Below are positions 33,505-53,445 of a DNA stretch of 64,000 nucleotides, in pieces. The notes beneath the pieces were generated by a model that saw only the letters and a list, made by a program, of their open reading frames with translations, ran no database searches and was not told where the DNA came from. The position numbers and the translations under genes were made by a program. The DNA comes from Bolinopsis microptera (taxonomy: Eukaryota; Ctenophora; Tentaculata; Lobata; Bolinopsidae), in assembly GCF_026151205.1 (NCBI RefSeq), contig NC_087073.1, forward strand, positions 9,252,411-9,316,410, written 5' to 3'. Position 1 is the stretch's first letter; every line of letters starts with the position of its first letter.

Positions 33505-36157
33505 TTACAATTCATCTTTGAACTGACGCAAAAACTTTGGGAAAACAGTTAAAATATTGTCGATTTCAACGTAGTTGAGAAGTTCATCCTCGTCTGAGTC
33601 CAGCAGCTTGAACAATCTTCTGATATCCGCGTCTGTAACTGCAATGAATCTCGGTGTTACAATCGCCAGCTTGTTTCACAATTACCAGATAACTATTAGG
33701 AAAGGGGCACATGTAGTAAAGATATGTAAAGTATAATAAGGTACAGCATACTCACAGACAGTTACACAATACAATGTTAATCTACAGAACAATGACTACT
33801 GAGTACGGGTATCATACCCACAGTGCACTTTACAGTGCCATTAGTCATGTGTAAAGTCATGGTATACAAAAGACAACATAATTTGGATTTTATGGCAGTC
33901 AAATGGACATAACATTATGTATTATATGCAGATTTTATGTACCAGATGTCAGACCATTTGTACAGGTCATAACAATTACGCAAGTTATAATTGATACTAT
34001 AAGATCCAATAATTGTAACAAATGCATTTGGACAGAATTAGTGTACTCACAAGTTTCGTCAGGTAATAGATTAATTTGACAGATTGCTATGGACTATGGA
34101 CTTGTGCAGTTTTAGCGTGATAAGCTCAAGGAAAATGACATCATTTCAATAGAAAATTTGGCAGAAATTCATGCTTACAAGAAATGATGTCATGATGAAT
34201 CATACATAAGTACTATGCTACGCTATGTTATTTTCAATGTTTACAAAGGAAATCTTTGTCCGTACCAACTAATTTTACATATTTAAAAAATAAGAACACA
34301 ACATAATTATCGCATTCTAAAGTTAAGTCAGAGAAGGTAGACATAGAGTGTGAGGGAGAGCGTCAATGAGTCGTTATCTTATACATTATAAATGATGTAC
34401 ATTTAGGTGAATAGCGGTAAGGAGAGGGACGAAGTAGTCGGAGAAGTGAGCCTGAGAATTCGAATATTTCGGTATTTCTAAATCAATGAAACTGGCATTC
34501 TACCAAATTTTATTGGAATATCGCCAAATTGTAGATGGTTCAAATATCAGTGTTTACAGTAATTAGTGATGTAGCTGCAGAGTGTAGGTGACATAAGGGA
34601 GAGCAGGAAACAAAATGACAAAGTGGCCGAGAAGACGATGAGAACAGTAGATGAGTACAGAAAACTGAAGAGATAAGGGATCTCAATTTATTTAAGGTAT
34701 TTTACGCCAGATCTCCTTCTCTCAGATATCATATTATTGTGGGACATTGGGTTTTCTTACAGCAGATAGATTAAACAGAATATGATATAATAAATATAAT
34801 ACATACTATGATGCATCCCTCTTTCGTCTAAAGCTGGTCCAACACACTCCAGAAATCCGGGCCAATCTATAGTTTCCTCAGTGTACATTCTGTCGTGCAT
34901 GTAGATCATCTGATGTGCAGCTTCACTCAGAGGCATATCTCCGTCATCATTTTCATCACCATCTCTTAAAATGAAACAAAAGTTTTAAATTTCTATTAAC
35001 TATCATGTATTGCATATCGTAAAATCCTACAAAAAGTAGCACATTTCAATGCTACAAAACTACAATTTAAAATATAAATAAAGTGCTATTCCTAACATGA
35101 CAGTACCTAAAGTGCAATTGATCCAATGTGAGCTGGGTTTTATCCTCGCACACCAATGGTGATCTGTAGGACCTCCACCAGATGTTGACAGCCAGGTTAC
35201 TGAAGAAATTATCGTTATCATGCATCTTGCTTTGTCTAGACAATTTCCAACTCTTCTTTATTACAACAAGTAAAAAGTTCTGCTGAACAATGAATGTCCA
35301 CATATTTTAACTATATAATGTTTGTGTTAAATTAGTTTAAAATTAACCTCAATTATGCTATTTCTAGCTCTGTTAAACATTTTTGTTCACCAAGCATTAA
35401 GCATATCAAAATCTAACCTGCCAATGGAGTTTACATGATGGAACCAAAACCAAGGAATGTACAAGCAATCCCCAGCTTCCATGGAAACATTGTAGAATTG
35501 TATGTCTTTAAAGCCTGGATACTTATCTGTATCCACATTTTCAACATCAACTGAACTATAGAAACCCTCTCGATTATCAATGTGAGCTTTCTGGTGAGTT
35601 TCACTTCTATTAGCCATGATGAACCATTTTTTACCTCTCATGAGACAATTTATATTTTCATATGCATCATTGTGCCAGACACTTTTTGTTCCCCCACTAC
35701 TAAACCACATGACATTATCCGCAAGAAGGTTATTTACAACAAAGGGACAATTTAATGGAAGGTGCAAAGGAATATCTGATGCCAAAAATGGGGGTACTGG
35801 ATTTACATAATAGATGTCTTCTTCTTTATAAACGTTCAAGAATTCTGAAAATGTGAGATGTTTTGATCCATCATTTCTGTTTTCTTTTTTTCCTTCCTCA
35901 GCAAATACAGTAAACGTATCTGATTCTGGTAAGGATTGAAAATATTCATCTGTCCATTTTGTGAATGCAGGAAAAGTCTTTGCAGCTCCTCTGAATAATA
36001 CAGGAGTTCCGGGAATAACATATTTAGTAAAAAACTGATCTGGAGGAATGAAGGTGTCAAAGACATCAACACTTTTCTGAGGTCCTGACTGCAGTCCAAT
36101 GTAATCGGCTTGTACAGCCAAAATTATGATAAAAAGATTGATAAGAATGTTTTCCAT
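33505..36157 (-). CDS. Secretory-pathway JmjC (cupin-8) oxygenase with EF-hands, copy 2
   Basis: Four coding exons join in frame: 36157-35418, 35199-35107, 34964-34807, 33638-33505, giving 374 residues. It has a clear signal peptide (MENILINLFIIILAVQA) and the same fold as copy 1, including VIPGTPVLFRGAA and VMWFSSGGTKSVWHND. Predicted iron ligands are His162, Asp164 and His240. The C-terminal part has an irregular acidic loop (DGDENDDGD) and a canonical EF-hand loop, DSDEDELLNYVE. Exon 1 equals exons 1-4 of copy 1 fused. The next intron (after ...IGR) is at the identical position and phase, and the following exon is 93 bp in both genes. Copy 2 has therefore lost three introns or copy 1 gained them. 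The pair is separated by two unrelated genes. Confidence 0.85.
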
Positions 36158-36474
36158 GCTGACCTAGAGATAGTAATGATGCAGTTATCAATTATCATGA
36201 ATCTTATAATTTATTGAAACAAATAAAATACATACAGGATTATTTAAAATGATTTGAATTTAAAAAGCTTCCGTCATGTTTGAAAAAGGTTTCTCAAACT
36301 TTCAATTAGGCTACATGGTAGATGCATCCTCTAAGACAGCATGGTCAAATTCTCGACTTGACCACATTCCCAACCGTAACTTGCTATAATTTGTGCACTA
36401 GAAGCTAGATTTAACACCAACACCAGCCCATTACTATAGCAAAACGTTGCAACTATGTTGTATTATAGTAGAAG

Positions 36475-36556
36475 CAGTGGTGTAATGAAGGCCCCGGCCG
36501 ACCCCACTGTGCTGGGGGGGGGGGGAGAGCCAAATCGTTGTTTGAATGTGGGACAA
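36475..36556. mobile_element. Truncated hAT-like MITE
   Basis: CAGTGGTGTAATGAAGGCCC and the following ~60 bp align with the left end of the element at 25003, including TTTGAATGTGGGACAAT. The right end is missing. Confidence 0.7.
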
Positions 36557-36752
36557 TCATCCTCTATTATATACAAAAAGATGAGCCAAAATGGACTTAA
36601 GCTTATTGAATTATGGCTGTTTATGGCCAGTACTTGCAGGAGCAAAGTGATAAAAATATGATTTTGAAAATACCAGCTCAATTTTGATACTATCTTGTAT
36701 GGCTGGCTAGTTCTAAACAAAACGTGAGGCATATGAACAAGTAAATGAGCTT

Positions 36753-37235
36753 TTGTCATCATTACAGTCTTATATGAGAGCGAATAAGTTACATATAAAC
36801 ATGTCCAAGTGCTGCTACATACACTTCAAACCCACCATGGCAGGTTCTAAGTCAGAGATTTTATCACACCCTGAAGTTGTACTAACTATAGACAACTTTC
36901 CAATCAAAAAGGTTTCATCCGCAAAATTTCTGGGTGTTATAATTGACGAGAACCTATCATGGGAAGATCACATTAAAGCTCTTAAGCGAACTCTAAATCA
37001 TTCCACATCCACTTTATGTAGATTTCGCTGCTCTTTTCCAGAATTCCTACATCAACAATTATATTATACCCTGTTCGAATCACAACTTTCTTACTGTATA
37101 TCTGTATGGGGTGGGGCAGCGAAGCAACGTATAAGCTCAATATTTACTGCTCAGAAGTACTGTCTCAGAGTACTATTTGGTGATAGGCTGGCGTACCTTG
37201 ATAAGTTTAAGACTTGTGCACATACTTGTGCACAT
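36753..37235 (+). mobile_element. LINE A, reverse-transcriptase C-terminal fragment (CR1/jockey-like)
   Basis: YMRANKLHINMSKCCYIHF, then SSAKFLGVIIDENLSWEDHI and VWGGAAKQRISSIFTAQKYC, mark the RT segment after the catalytic YxDD and the thumb. The element is 5'-truncated. The reading frame runs directly into LINE B at ~37235. LINE A's own C-terminus reappears after LINE B at ~38500. Confidence 0.75.
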
Positions 37236-38465
37236 ACTTTTGGATCTTTTACAGCAGCAAATACTGAACTGAGGGCCAAGGCTCTCCGTGCTCTCTATGG
37301 CCTCAAAGGCAATATCGTCAAAGATGCCCTCTCTCACCGTTCCCTAAACATTCTATTTGACTCTCTAATAAAACCGATACTGCTCTATGGCTGCCAAATC
37401 TTATGTCCTCACTCAAAAACCATGAGATACCTCTCCAAAACAGATAGCAAAGCCAACCCCCAGCATACTCTCAGGTACATCTCACAAGACCACTATGAAA
37501 GATTCCACCTCAAGTTTATCAAGTGGTCCTTGTCTGTCCATTCAAAAGCATCAAATATAGGCTGCTGGGGTGAAAGTGGGCGCCACCCCCTCTTCTTTGA
37601 AGCCTGCAAACTTGCAATAGATTTCTATAGTCGTCTTGAAAGCACTGAAAATGAACTTCTCTCCGCTGCATTTCACGAGCAGATTATGCTGGGCCTTCCA
37701 TGGTACACCAACATCTCTAATCTTCTCACCAAATATAACTTCCCCCACTCATCCTCTTCAAAATCCAAGCTCTCTACCCAAATCAGTCACAACATGAGGG
37801 AAGAATTTGTGGATACCTGGAAATCTGCCAAGGCATCCTCACCTAAATTAGAATTCTACAATCAAATTAAACATGATTTTGAACCAGAAACATACTTAGG
37901 AGTGGTTAAGATCCCCGATGCTCGGAAAAGCTTAACAAGGTTTCGTATTAGCTGCCACAATCTTTACATTGAGAGGGGCCGTTACGAAACCCCCCTAGTA
38001 CCAAGAGAACATCGATGGTGCACTTTTTGCTTTTTCAGCAAGGGGCTTAAGCCTATTGAGGACGAAATTCATGTTCTAACTGACTGTTTACTCTACTCCT
38101 CAGTTAGAGAAAAATTTAACTTCCATCCCAAAAATATTACTGACCTAGCCGGTTTGCTATCCGATAAAACACTAGACCCTACAAAATTTACTGCCACAGC
38201 AAGAGCAATCCATTCAATTCTCTCTGTGAACGAAAATTTTACAGCCTACTATAAGAGCCCAGATTTCCACTCAAATACTGGCCAATGCATAATGCTATAG
38301 GACCTCAAAAATAGTATTATAAAACATTTCTATTTTATCCCTACACATTTGTAAATAACTAGAATTGTGTAACCTTAAATTATTTCAGAATTATAACTAT
38401 TGTGAATTCAATAAAATAATTATCACTTTTGTATCCTTGTATCCTTGTATCCTTGTATCCTACTA
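37236..38465 (+). mobile_element. LINE B, 5'-truncated, inserted into LINE A
   Basis: ELRAKALRALYGLKGNIVKD and SLIKPILLYGCQI are typical of the RT thumb region of a different LINE family. A C-terminal zinc-knuckle-like pattern, CTFC...EIHVLTDC, precedes a stop at 38298-38300. The 3' end is a short GTATCCTT tandem (about 38431-38461), as in LINEs with microsatellite tails. The coding part is uninterrupted, so the insertion is fairly young. No clear target duplication was found. Confidence 0.75.
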
Positions 38466-38499
38466 GGCCTATAGGAAACCAGAAACTTGACCAAAACTT

Positions 38500-38841
38500 T
38501 TTCATAAAAGAGCACACCAAACCGATATTCAAACATAACAATATTCTAGCTGTACAAAATCTCTATACATACCGTGCAGTTACCTCGAGCTCTACAAGAT
38601 AATGAAATTCCGTGCTCCAATATCTCTACGTATGAGGGTTACACATGTTCGTCAAGGAAACCCTGCCTTCTAATCTGTCAGGCAGACCCACCTGACAACC
38701 ACAACACTAGATCAACTAAAATGTTTAACATCTTAACCCCAAAGTTCAGAATGACTGACTTTACTACTAGTGTAATGTGCTTGCGAGGAAAGCTAAAACA
38801 TGCGCTATTAGCTGTTTCACGTTGTAGCCCTGCCGCGCACT
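38500..38841 (+). mobile_element. LINE A, displaced C-terminal fragment with frameshifts
   Basis: Across frames the sequence reads KEHTKPIFKHNNILAVQNLY, LYKIMKFRAPISL, and NHNTRSTKMFNILTPKF with SVMCLRGKLKHALL. That is the usual end of a CR1-type RT protein. Combined with 36753-37235 it restores the order of one LINE interrupted by another. Confidence 0.7.
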
Positions 38842-41800
38842 AACTTGCGCGGCTTCGTCATTCGTGGCTTTCGCCACAAAACCACTTGTGCAATGACAGG
38901 GGGTCACGACGTGGTACAAATAATGCCACATTGGCATAAAACAATTTTAGTTGCGCATGTTCTGAGACCAGAAATGGGACAGTACTTGGACTAAAAACGG
39001 GTGGCAAAAGGAACCAGTTGCCTGTAAGAGCTTTACTAGTACCCAAAATACCGCTTCTAAAGCATCACCCCAAGCCTGATATCAGCTGAACACAAAAGCA
39101 TAAATTGTTTCAGGATTTTCACAACAAATCAGCTTGCACATACTATTGAATATTGCATATTAGGATGTAAAAGTTTTAATACATAATGTATAATATAATA
39201 CACGTTAAAAAGCTCGATTGAAATATCTGCTTAAAACACTACTACATGTTGTAAAAAACAATATATTTACAAAACAAAACGAGGGGAACACAGAAAAGAG
39301 AAGGACATATTAGCATAAAATGCCCGCAAGGCCTTCTACTAGTAATAGAAAGCCAATCAGACATAGATTTCGAGCAAGCTTGTCAGGCTTGTTACTTCAC
39401 TTGTCAGGGCTTAAATATTTCAAACAATATACACGTATAATTACAGCAATGGTCTAAGGTTAGACACCCTCAACAATTTACAAACCAATTAAAAATAAAT
39501 CAAATAAAACAGTAACCATTTAAAAAATCAGGGTCGAATTGATAAAAACCCCTGTGTTACATGTGCGCATTGATGATACAGAATTACTGTCCCAAGGTAA
39601 GATAGAACATTCTAAATGCCCACTGCAACGATCCAGGCCTTTCTCTTTAGAGCGTTCCGCATAGCATATCGGCACTTTAAGGCGTGTTTGAAATTGAGAC
39701 CCAGTATCTTGCTAGTTTTTTGACGTACTTATACTGTAGGTAATATGTTGAAATAGTATACCTCCCCCGCGGAAAATTTCAAGTCTACCGGATTTGCAAT
39801 CTCTTTATTGTACTATCATGTAAATGCTACCTTTCTTTGATATCATACATTATCGATCTAATCAAAATTATCGATTCAACTATGATATTTTTATTTCTTT
39901 AGTCATTTTTCCAGTCTACTGCTAATTTTTTGAAATTTTATGAAGACTTTTATCAAGTTTAAAGTTGTCAGCCTGTATGTCATAAATTTAACTTTACTTA
40001 ACTTAAATACTTTACTTTATTTAAAGATCTCACGGCCAAAGAAACGTTTCAGATGTACTAATACCACGAAAACTGTGATAGTTCAGTTCAGTGTGAATCA
40101 CAATTTTGCCTTATACAAATTATAAAAGAGCAAGCCTGTGTTCCCATCGTTTTGGCAAAAGACGGAAAGATTAATGGAAGGATTGACGGACGACTTATTA
40201 AGGCACACCTACCTTGATCTCCAAAATTTATTTTTCATCTTTGTTCGCTTTTGTACATTTGGATTTGTAACTATATTATTTTTAAGGTGATAAATGGATA
40301 GAAATCACAGATGCGTGTTTTGCAAAACTACCCAAGTGCCCGGGTTTCTCAACAAACTTGTTTGACTGTTGACGAATGGAGCAAAAGAAAAACTTTAATT
40401 TAAGTTTTATGGCATAGCATAAGTGATAATTGTCCATTGTTAATGGACTAGCCCGGCGCGCGCTACTACGTAGCACTTAATTTCCTCGGGCTACATTTCG
40501 AGAAGAAAGCGACGCGCGCACTACTTCGAAGAAATTTAGACGAGCTTAACATACAACATACGTCAAAAGTGATAAGTTTGTATCGCGATACATAACTGGG
40601 CCGTGCCGTGCATCCAATAATGCTTCTCGCAACCACGTTGGATCGGCAACCTTTTTTAGATTGGTATGCAAAATGCGCTACCGGGCCTCGCCGAGCTGCA
40701 AAAAATGTCACCTGACCATGTGTTTTCGTGCCACTGCGGGCTTAACGGGTGATACTCTTAAAATATTTGTTTCAAATATTATGGACCGTCGACTGTCGAC
40801 GAGTCCAACTCGTCGCGCGTCCTGGTATGTTGTTTCGCAAGCGTAAGGTCTCTGCATGCAGGATAAAGCATAAGTTAAGCGCAAAGAATTGACATCGTCA
40901 CATAAGACCAACGTCATGAACGTGATTAATTTCACATTACATTGCCGTGTGTCTACGCGTACTTGGTACTCATGCGTGACGCGCTCGTTTCACAAGTAGA
41001 GAGGGCTCTGGTTAGAGCTATTAGTGATTAACTTTTCAACAAATTTCTTTTTATTAGCAGCGCTCGATCCGACACTATAATTACAAATATAATTTTATAG
41101 GACGGTTCGGTATTACTCACTATTACTGCTTAACGGATGATACTCGTAAAGTCAACCGGGCTAAATCACTTTATACAGTTGAATTAATTCAAAATGTTTC
41201 TAAAAGCGCCTTGCCATACGTTGTATGACCCGCCGCGCACGAGTGCGCGGCTCCCCTGTATCGTAGAAACGCTAGTGAAACAACAATGGGGGTCACGACG
41301 TGATACAAAAAGCGCCCTCGACAATTTAAATCAACTTGGATCGCGATCGATGTAATTTTAAACACTGTGCATTGGTTCTAAATCACTCGACACTCCACAT
41401 GACATATATTTTGCAAATGATACGTACTTTTTCATTATAGTACTAGTATAAGTAGCGCGTGCCGCTTTCTTCTCGAAATAGGCATGTGCTACGTTTAATT
41501 ACTACATTTAGTTACCAGTTACTGGGCGGCACCCAGCCTGTAATTCCCACGAATTCCTTGTCATGTCATGTATGACAACTATTACCAATCAACTCACAAC
41601 TATACCAGTATACCAATCAGCTTCCACTCATCCAGCATGCATTGACCAAGGCCAATCAAATCCCAAGATCACTGTCACGTGTCAAAACAATTATGTTCAC
41701 CTTCCCACCGGAATCCACATTTATGTTTAAAACTGATTGAGTGTTCACTGTTCTATAAATAATAACTATAAGTAACATGACAATTTTAGGCTTAATATAA

Positions 41801-42957
41801 TTATTGTCGGTGTTTTCATAATGAAAAAATGCGGTTTATCGAGATCGAGAGTCATCATATTGGGTTTCTTGAGAACGTATTCCTTTTTCGAGTCGTGTAG
41901 TACGAACCTGACAAGTGAAATTAATTGTATAATTGTCGCACTTGTTGTGTTTTAATGTTGGCATTAATATTAATAACTTATTTTTACCTGGGGACCTCAG
42001 GCCGGCTATTATGTTTATTAACATAGTAGAGATTCGGCGAATAGAGATTAGGCGGAATGACAGGCTGAGCGCGGCCCAGTAAGCCTTGAACGACTATTAA
42101 AAACACGTGATCGAGACAGTTTTTTGCCAATATCATATATATCTCGCCAGGGGACCATTTTAACCCTATTGCATATGTCATGGGGGCGTCCGAAAATACA
42201 TCGATTCAAGTTTAGAACAATCTCGAAGATCGACTGTAGAGTGATTTAGCACGCAGACAGACTGCACGCTCGAAATTCTCTCCTTGACCGAAATTTCGCA
42301 GTTTTGACTGAATTTTCGATAATTAGTGACCAATCAGTGAGGTTGGTGAAAGTGACAAAAGTCACCATCAAGGTACTGGAAGCTGTATATCCGGATAAAA
42401 CTTTGATGGAATCAAAATATTGAATATGTCCTACCGGTAGGACATTTTCAAATTTCAGCTTATTTCCGCGACCCAAATTTCACTGTTTTGACTGAATTTA
42501 CTTCAATGACCAACTCACTGATGATGGCACCTGAGACACGATTGAGGTACTGAAAGTAAGTGTCGAACTAGAGTCCAGGTAGCGCACTTGAGTTCGACAG
42601 AGTCGAACAATGATACAAATAGTTTAGCAGCTCAGTTGTAAAAGTAACATGTTCTATTTATCAGTAGACTAGAGCGCTGCTATCCTAACCTACCATTGGT
42701 GGACGATCATGTGACCAGCAGCCAAGTGACCTCAAATAATGACTAATGTGCGAAACTGCATGGATACGTCAAGACTACGACATCCTTTATTGAACGAAAA
42801 AGCTTTTATCCATTGAAGTCATACAAATCGAAGATATATTACATGTCAGTCCTATTCTTTTTTCTTTTCTGCACCTCTTAACCATTAACCAATATTGCTT
42901 ATAAATAGCAACTTGTATCTTATCAGTCATATTGTCAAACCGCAAAAATCGTTCGAG
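38842..42957. other. Repeat-rich intergenic region, no gene recognised
   Basis: Several dispersed families overlap here. CGCGCAC...TGCGCGGCT followed by GGGGGTCACGACGTG occurs at 38830-38930 and 41230-41310. TTAACGGGTGATACTC with GACGAGTCCAACTCG occurs at 40740-40825, and the first motif again near 41132. The CACGTGATCGAGACAG family is at 42100-42215, and TACTGGGCGGC near 41520. The same families return at 51.2-52.5 kb. The last ~300 bp presumably include the GPCR promoter. Confidence 0.55.
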
Positions 42958-49902
<6,945 letters not shown>

Positions 49903-49953
49903 TCCAAAAACAGAAACCGATTTGACAAATAATTTGTAATTGTGCGTTCACTA

Positions 49954-50447
49954 TCTTACTATATATAAAGCGGCTCCTCCACAGCCCCTTCATTTTCACT
50001 TTTTCTTTACACTCATCAAACACCTTAATGGTAACGGATTTTCTATTTGGATTTCGGACTTTGACCTTTAGCTATGCTGATCTGACATTATCTCACTGTA
50101 ATATAGATCTATTTTTTGTAAACCTTGTAAACCTTGTAAACCTTGTAAACCTATATGGATGTGTTTATCCGTACCATTTTACTGACACCAGGGCATCAAC
50201 TTTAACGTGACTTTCCGCAAAAACCGTAAAAGATATACAACTGAAACTTTTTTGACTGGGTCAAATGCTTTAATGGCTTTCAAATCAGCATGAAAAAATA
50301 AAAAATTGGCCAAGGAATAGGAGTTTTAGAGCCCAAAATTTGGACCCCCAAGTGGTGTCAAAAACGCGAATTAAATAGGTAATAATTATTTTAGTCTCTT
50401 GAAGTTGAGTCTTGACACCATTTTAGGGTTATACGGGTTCCTGCTAG
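49954..50447 (+). mobile_element. Non-autonomous Helitron, second copy
   Basis: It starts TCTTACTATATATAAAGCGG after an A and ends GGGTTCCTGCTAG before a T. It shares the 3' ~280 bp with the copy at 15715-16036 and has extra sequence near the 5' end, including four copies of AACCTTGT. It begins 51 bp after the GPCR stop codon, so it probably forms part of that 3' UTR. Confidence 0.75.
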
Positions 50448-53445
50448 TGTTATATAACGTTTGAGGTTATTTGAGACGAGGTTAATTGCCATTTTTCATG
50501 TTTCAGACTTGTAGCTTTTCAAATGGCATACTGTTACAACTCATGCGAGGAATATGTCACAAAAGTTTTAAAATTCGATTGTAGGATGCCACGTCCTTCC
50601 AACATTTAATTGTTTATAGTTATACCCATGATTCTGGGTAACATGCTAGCAGCTAGAAACTCCATAGCTCCATTTTTACAAGTTGCAAATGCAATCTCAA
50701 TAAATGAAAATCATAAAATGTGGATTAGGAACTGAATAAAATATGCGAAACGAAGTTTTTTAAATTTTTTATCTCAAACTTTATTTTACTTCGGACATTC
50801 CAACAGCCACAATGTTACACAAGTGTAACTAGCCAATTACAGGATTCAGGAAGCCGAAGGATTCAATTAAAATTATAAATTAGGCCAGTGCACACTGCAC
50901 AGTGACGGTTAAGGTTGTGTGTACCATACTTTAGCTTTCTTCGCCCGAGACTTTGCTGCAATGGGTAGCTCCTCAGGCTCATATAAACTACATGACTCGA
51001 CAACTAATTTAACACGTTCTCTAGATCCCAGGAAACCTTACTGGCTGGGGCCTAACTTCGAAAGTAAAAGAGATAGAGACTTCCGGTTTTTTTGCAAAAT
51101 GTTCGCCTTGTAAAAATAACGTCACCTCCCCAGGAGGTTTTTTTACACTTACAGGAGGAAAATTAGGGACATTTTATAATTTAACGGGTGATAATAGGTG
51201 ATACTATTACATATTACTCGTAAAATATTTGCTTCAAATAAGACCGTCGACGAGTCCAACTCGGCGCGCGTCCTGGTAGGTTGTAAACCTACAAGATAGA
51301 TTATAAACCTACAATGTAGAATTAGATTATGAGTTATCCCAAAAAGTCTTATTTTGCAGGCCTAATATTAATAATAGTGCACAGCTTTAACTTTACGGAT
51401 TTTTGACTTTTGTCCTCGGCTCTTACTAATTCGCTCGCCCAAAAATTTCACGTGACTTTGGTTTTTATGGCAGCCGTACAAAACGGTTTTACATAAACCC
51501 TAGTAGTAATCCCAACCCTAACCATAAACCCGAAGCTATCCATAACCCTTACCACAACCCTAATCCTGACCCGAGCCCTAAACAATCGAATTCATGTTTT
51601 ACTAGCCTGTCACGTGACCAAAACGGTTTTTTGCCGCCATAACTCTCCAGGGAAGCATTTTACCCATACGTCATGGGGGGTGATTCGGAATCAGCGTCCA
51701 AAATACACCGATTGCAGAGATCAATTTCATTACCATATAAGGGCCTTTTCACCAGAATTTGGGCAAGCGATTAAATTTAGTAAAAGCAGTTCTCCGCAAC
51801 AAATTGCGCATTTTCCTTTAAATCTGAGGGCCAAATATTACGTTCTTTATTTACTGGGCGGCGCTCAGCCTGTCATTCTGCATTCCGCCTAATCTTTATG
51901 TTTATGAACATTATATTTATACTTATATGTTATAGTCGTCAACATATTTTTGAAACAGTTACACAGGGTACACAGTAGTATAGGCACAGTACCTATTTAA
52001 CGAAATATAGGGAATATAACATCAAAAATTTAACATTTTATGTAGCAATTTAGGTGTCCATTAATGTCCGCTAATGTCCGCCAAAGTCCGTATATGTCCG
52101 CCAAAGTCCGTCTATGTCCGTCTATGTCTTGTACTTGTAGCGCGATGCGTTACTGTGCCGCGCCGCGCACTCAATGAGGCTTCTCACAGCGACATGCGCT
52201 ACTGTGCCGCGCCGAGCTGAGATGAATTGACATCGTCAATTAAGTCTATGTCCGCCTATGTCCTGTCCTGTCCTGTCCTTTTTGGATTTTATGAGACAAG
52301 CGGACATAGACGGACGTGACACCCCCCCCCCCCCCCCCCCCCCCCATTACAGTTTGATGATTACGTAATATTGCTGTCAGGAGGGGGGGGGTTGGGTCTT
52401 GATTACGGGGGGTAAAAATTGCTAAAATATTAACGGGTGATACTCGTAAAATATCTGTCCAACTCGGCGAGCGTCCTGGTAGGTTGTAAACCTACAACTA
52501 AAATATTGATTACGTAATATGTGAACGACCCCTTTTGACAAAAACCTAATTGTATCAGGTTCTTGGTAGCTGACACAATAGCCAAAACACATCACGAACA
52601 TTGGTTCAAACTTAGCCAGCGGTGTAACCTTGAGAGACAAATTTATTTGCTACTAATTGTATTAGTGCAGCTGAGGAGGATTATTTTTAATTTAAAGGAA
52701 ATAGTAGTATGTATGATATAACGATCGATAAACAACAATTGATAAGACCAGATTTTGATAAAATAAAATTGTCAACATTAAAATACAATTTCAATTTTTA
52801 AGAATAGTCATGGCAAGCACGATGTTCGTACTTGACCCAGGACCCCTTGCGTGTTGGCCTGCTTGAGGAAACATTTAACGAATTTACCCAAACGAGCTGA
52901 AGTTTGAAAAATTGTTACTACCATTTGGACGCATAAAGCTTATCGTTTTCGTTGAACCAAAATGCTAAATGCATATGAAATATTTTCATTTTTCAATATG
53001 TGTCAACAAATTTAGAATTGTCAAATTACCAAACTCCTGTAAACCGATGAATGGCACGATATTGAAAATAGTTCAGCCAGGAATATGATTCACGATGTAT
53101 GTTGTGATCCATCAACGATCAATATTTATTCTTGAGATGTTAAAATATCTGTGTGAAACATTATGGAACATAGCCAGCAAAAATATTGTTAGTCGGTGGT
53201 GACATGCACAAGCGAAAGAAGCAAGCTCCATAGTGTTTCTTTATCTATTATATAGCTGTTCTCTCTGTTAACAACTATAAAGTGGATGAGCAAAAAGCAC
53301 CGGAAATGACAAACAGCATTCATTGATTCATTATCAGCAGGGGAAGCAAGGGCAAGGTTTCGATTAGCGCACGGACAATAAGTTCTGAGCTCAGCCACAA
53401 TCAGCATAATCAGGGACTGAATCATCCCATAGAATCATCATTGGA
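50448..53445. other. Repeat-rich intergenic region, no gene recognised
   Basis: Repeat families shared with 38.8-42.2 kb return here: GACGAGTCCAACTCGGCGCG at ~51245, TAACGGGTGATACTCG at ~52432, and the CACGTGACC...ATACACCGATT copy near 51610-51715. There is a degenerate telomere-like run (51500-51590), a GTCCGTCTAT cluster (52050-52140), a ~25-nt poly-C run near 52322, and a MITE end at 52508. No supported exon. Confidence 0.55.

Noticed and set aside
53189-53425. Minus-strand ORF downstream of SIN3 as a further exon
   Set aside because: The last SIN3 exon already ends in a stop, and this ORF shows no similarity to the SIN3 C-terminus and lacks a convincing acceptor.
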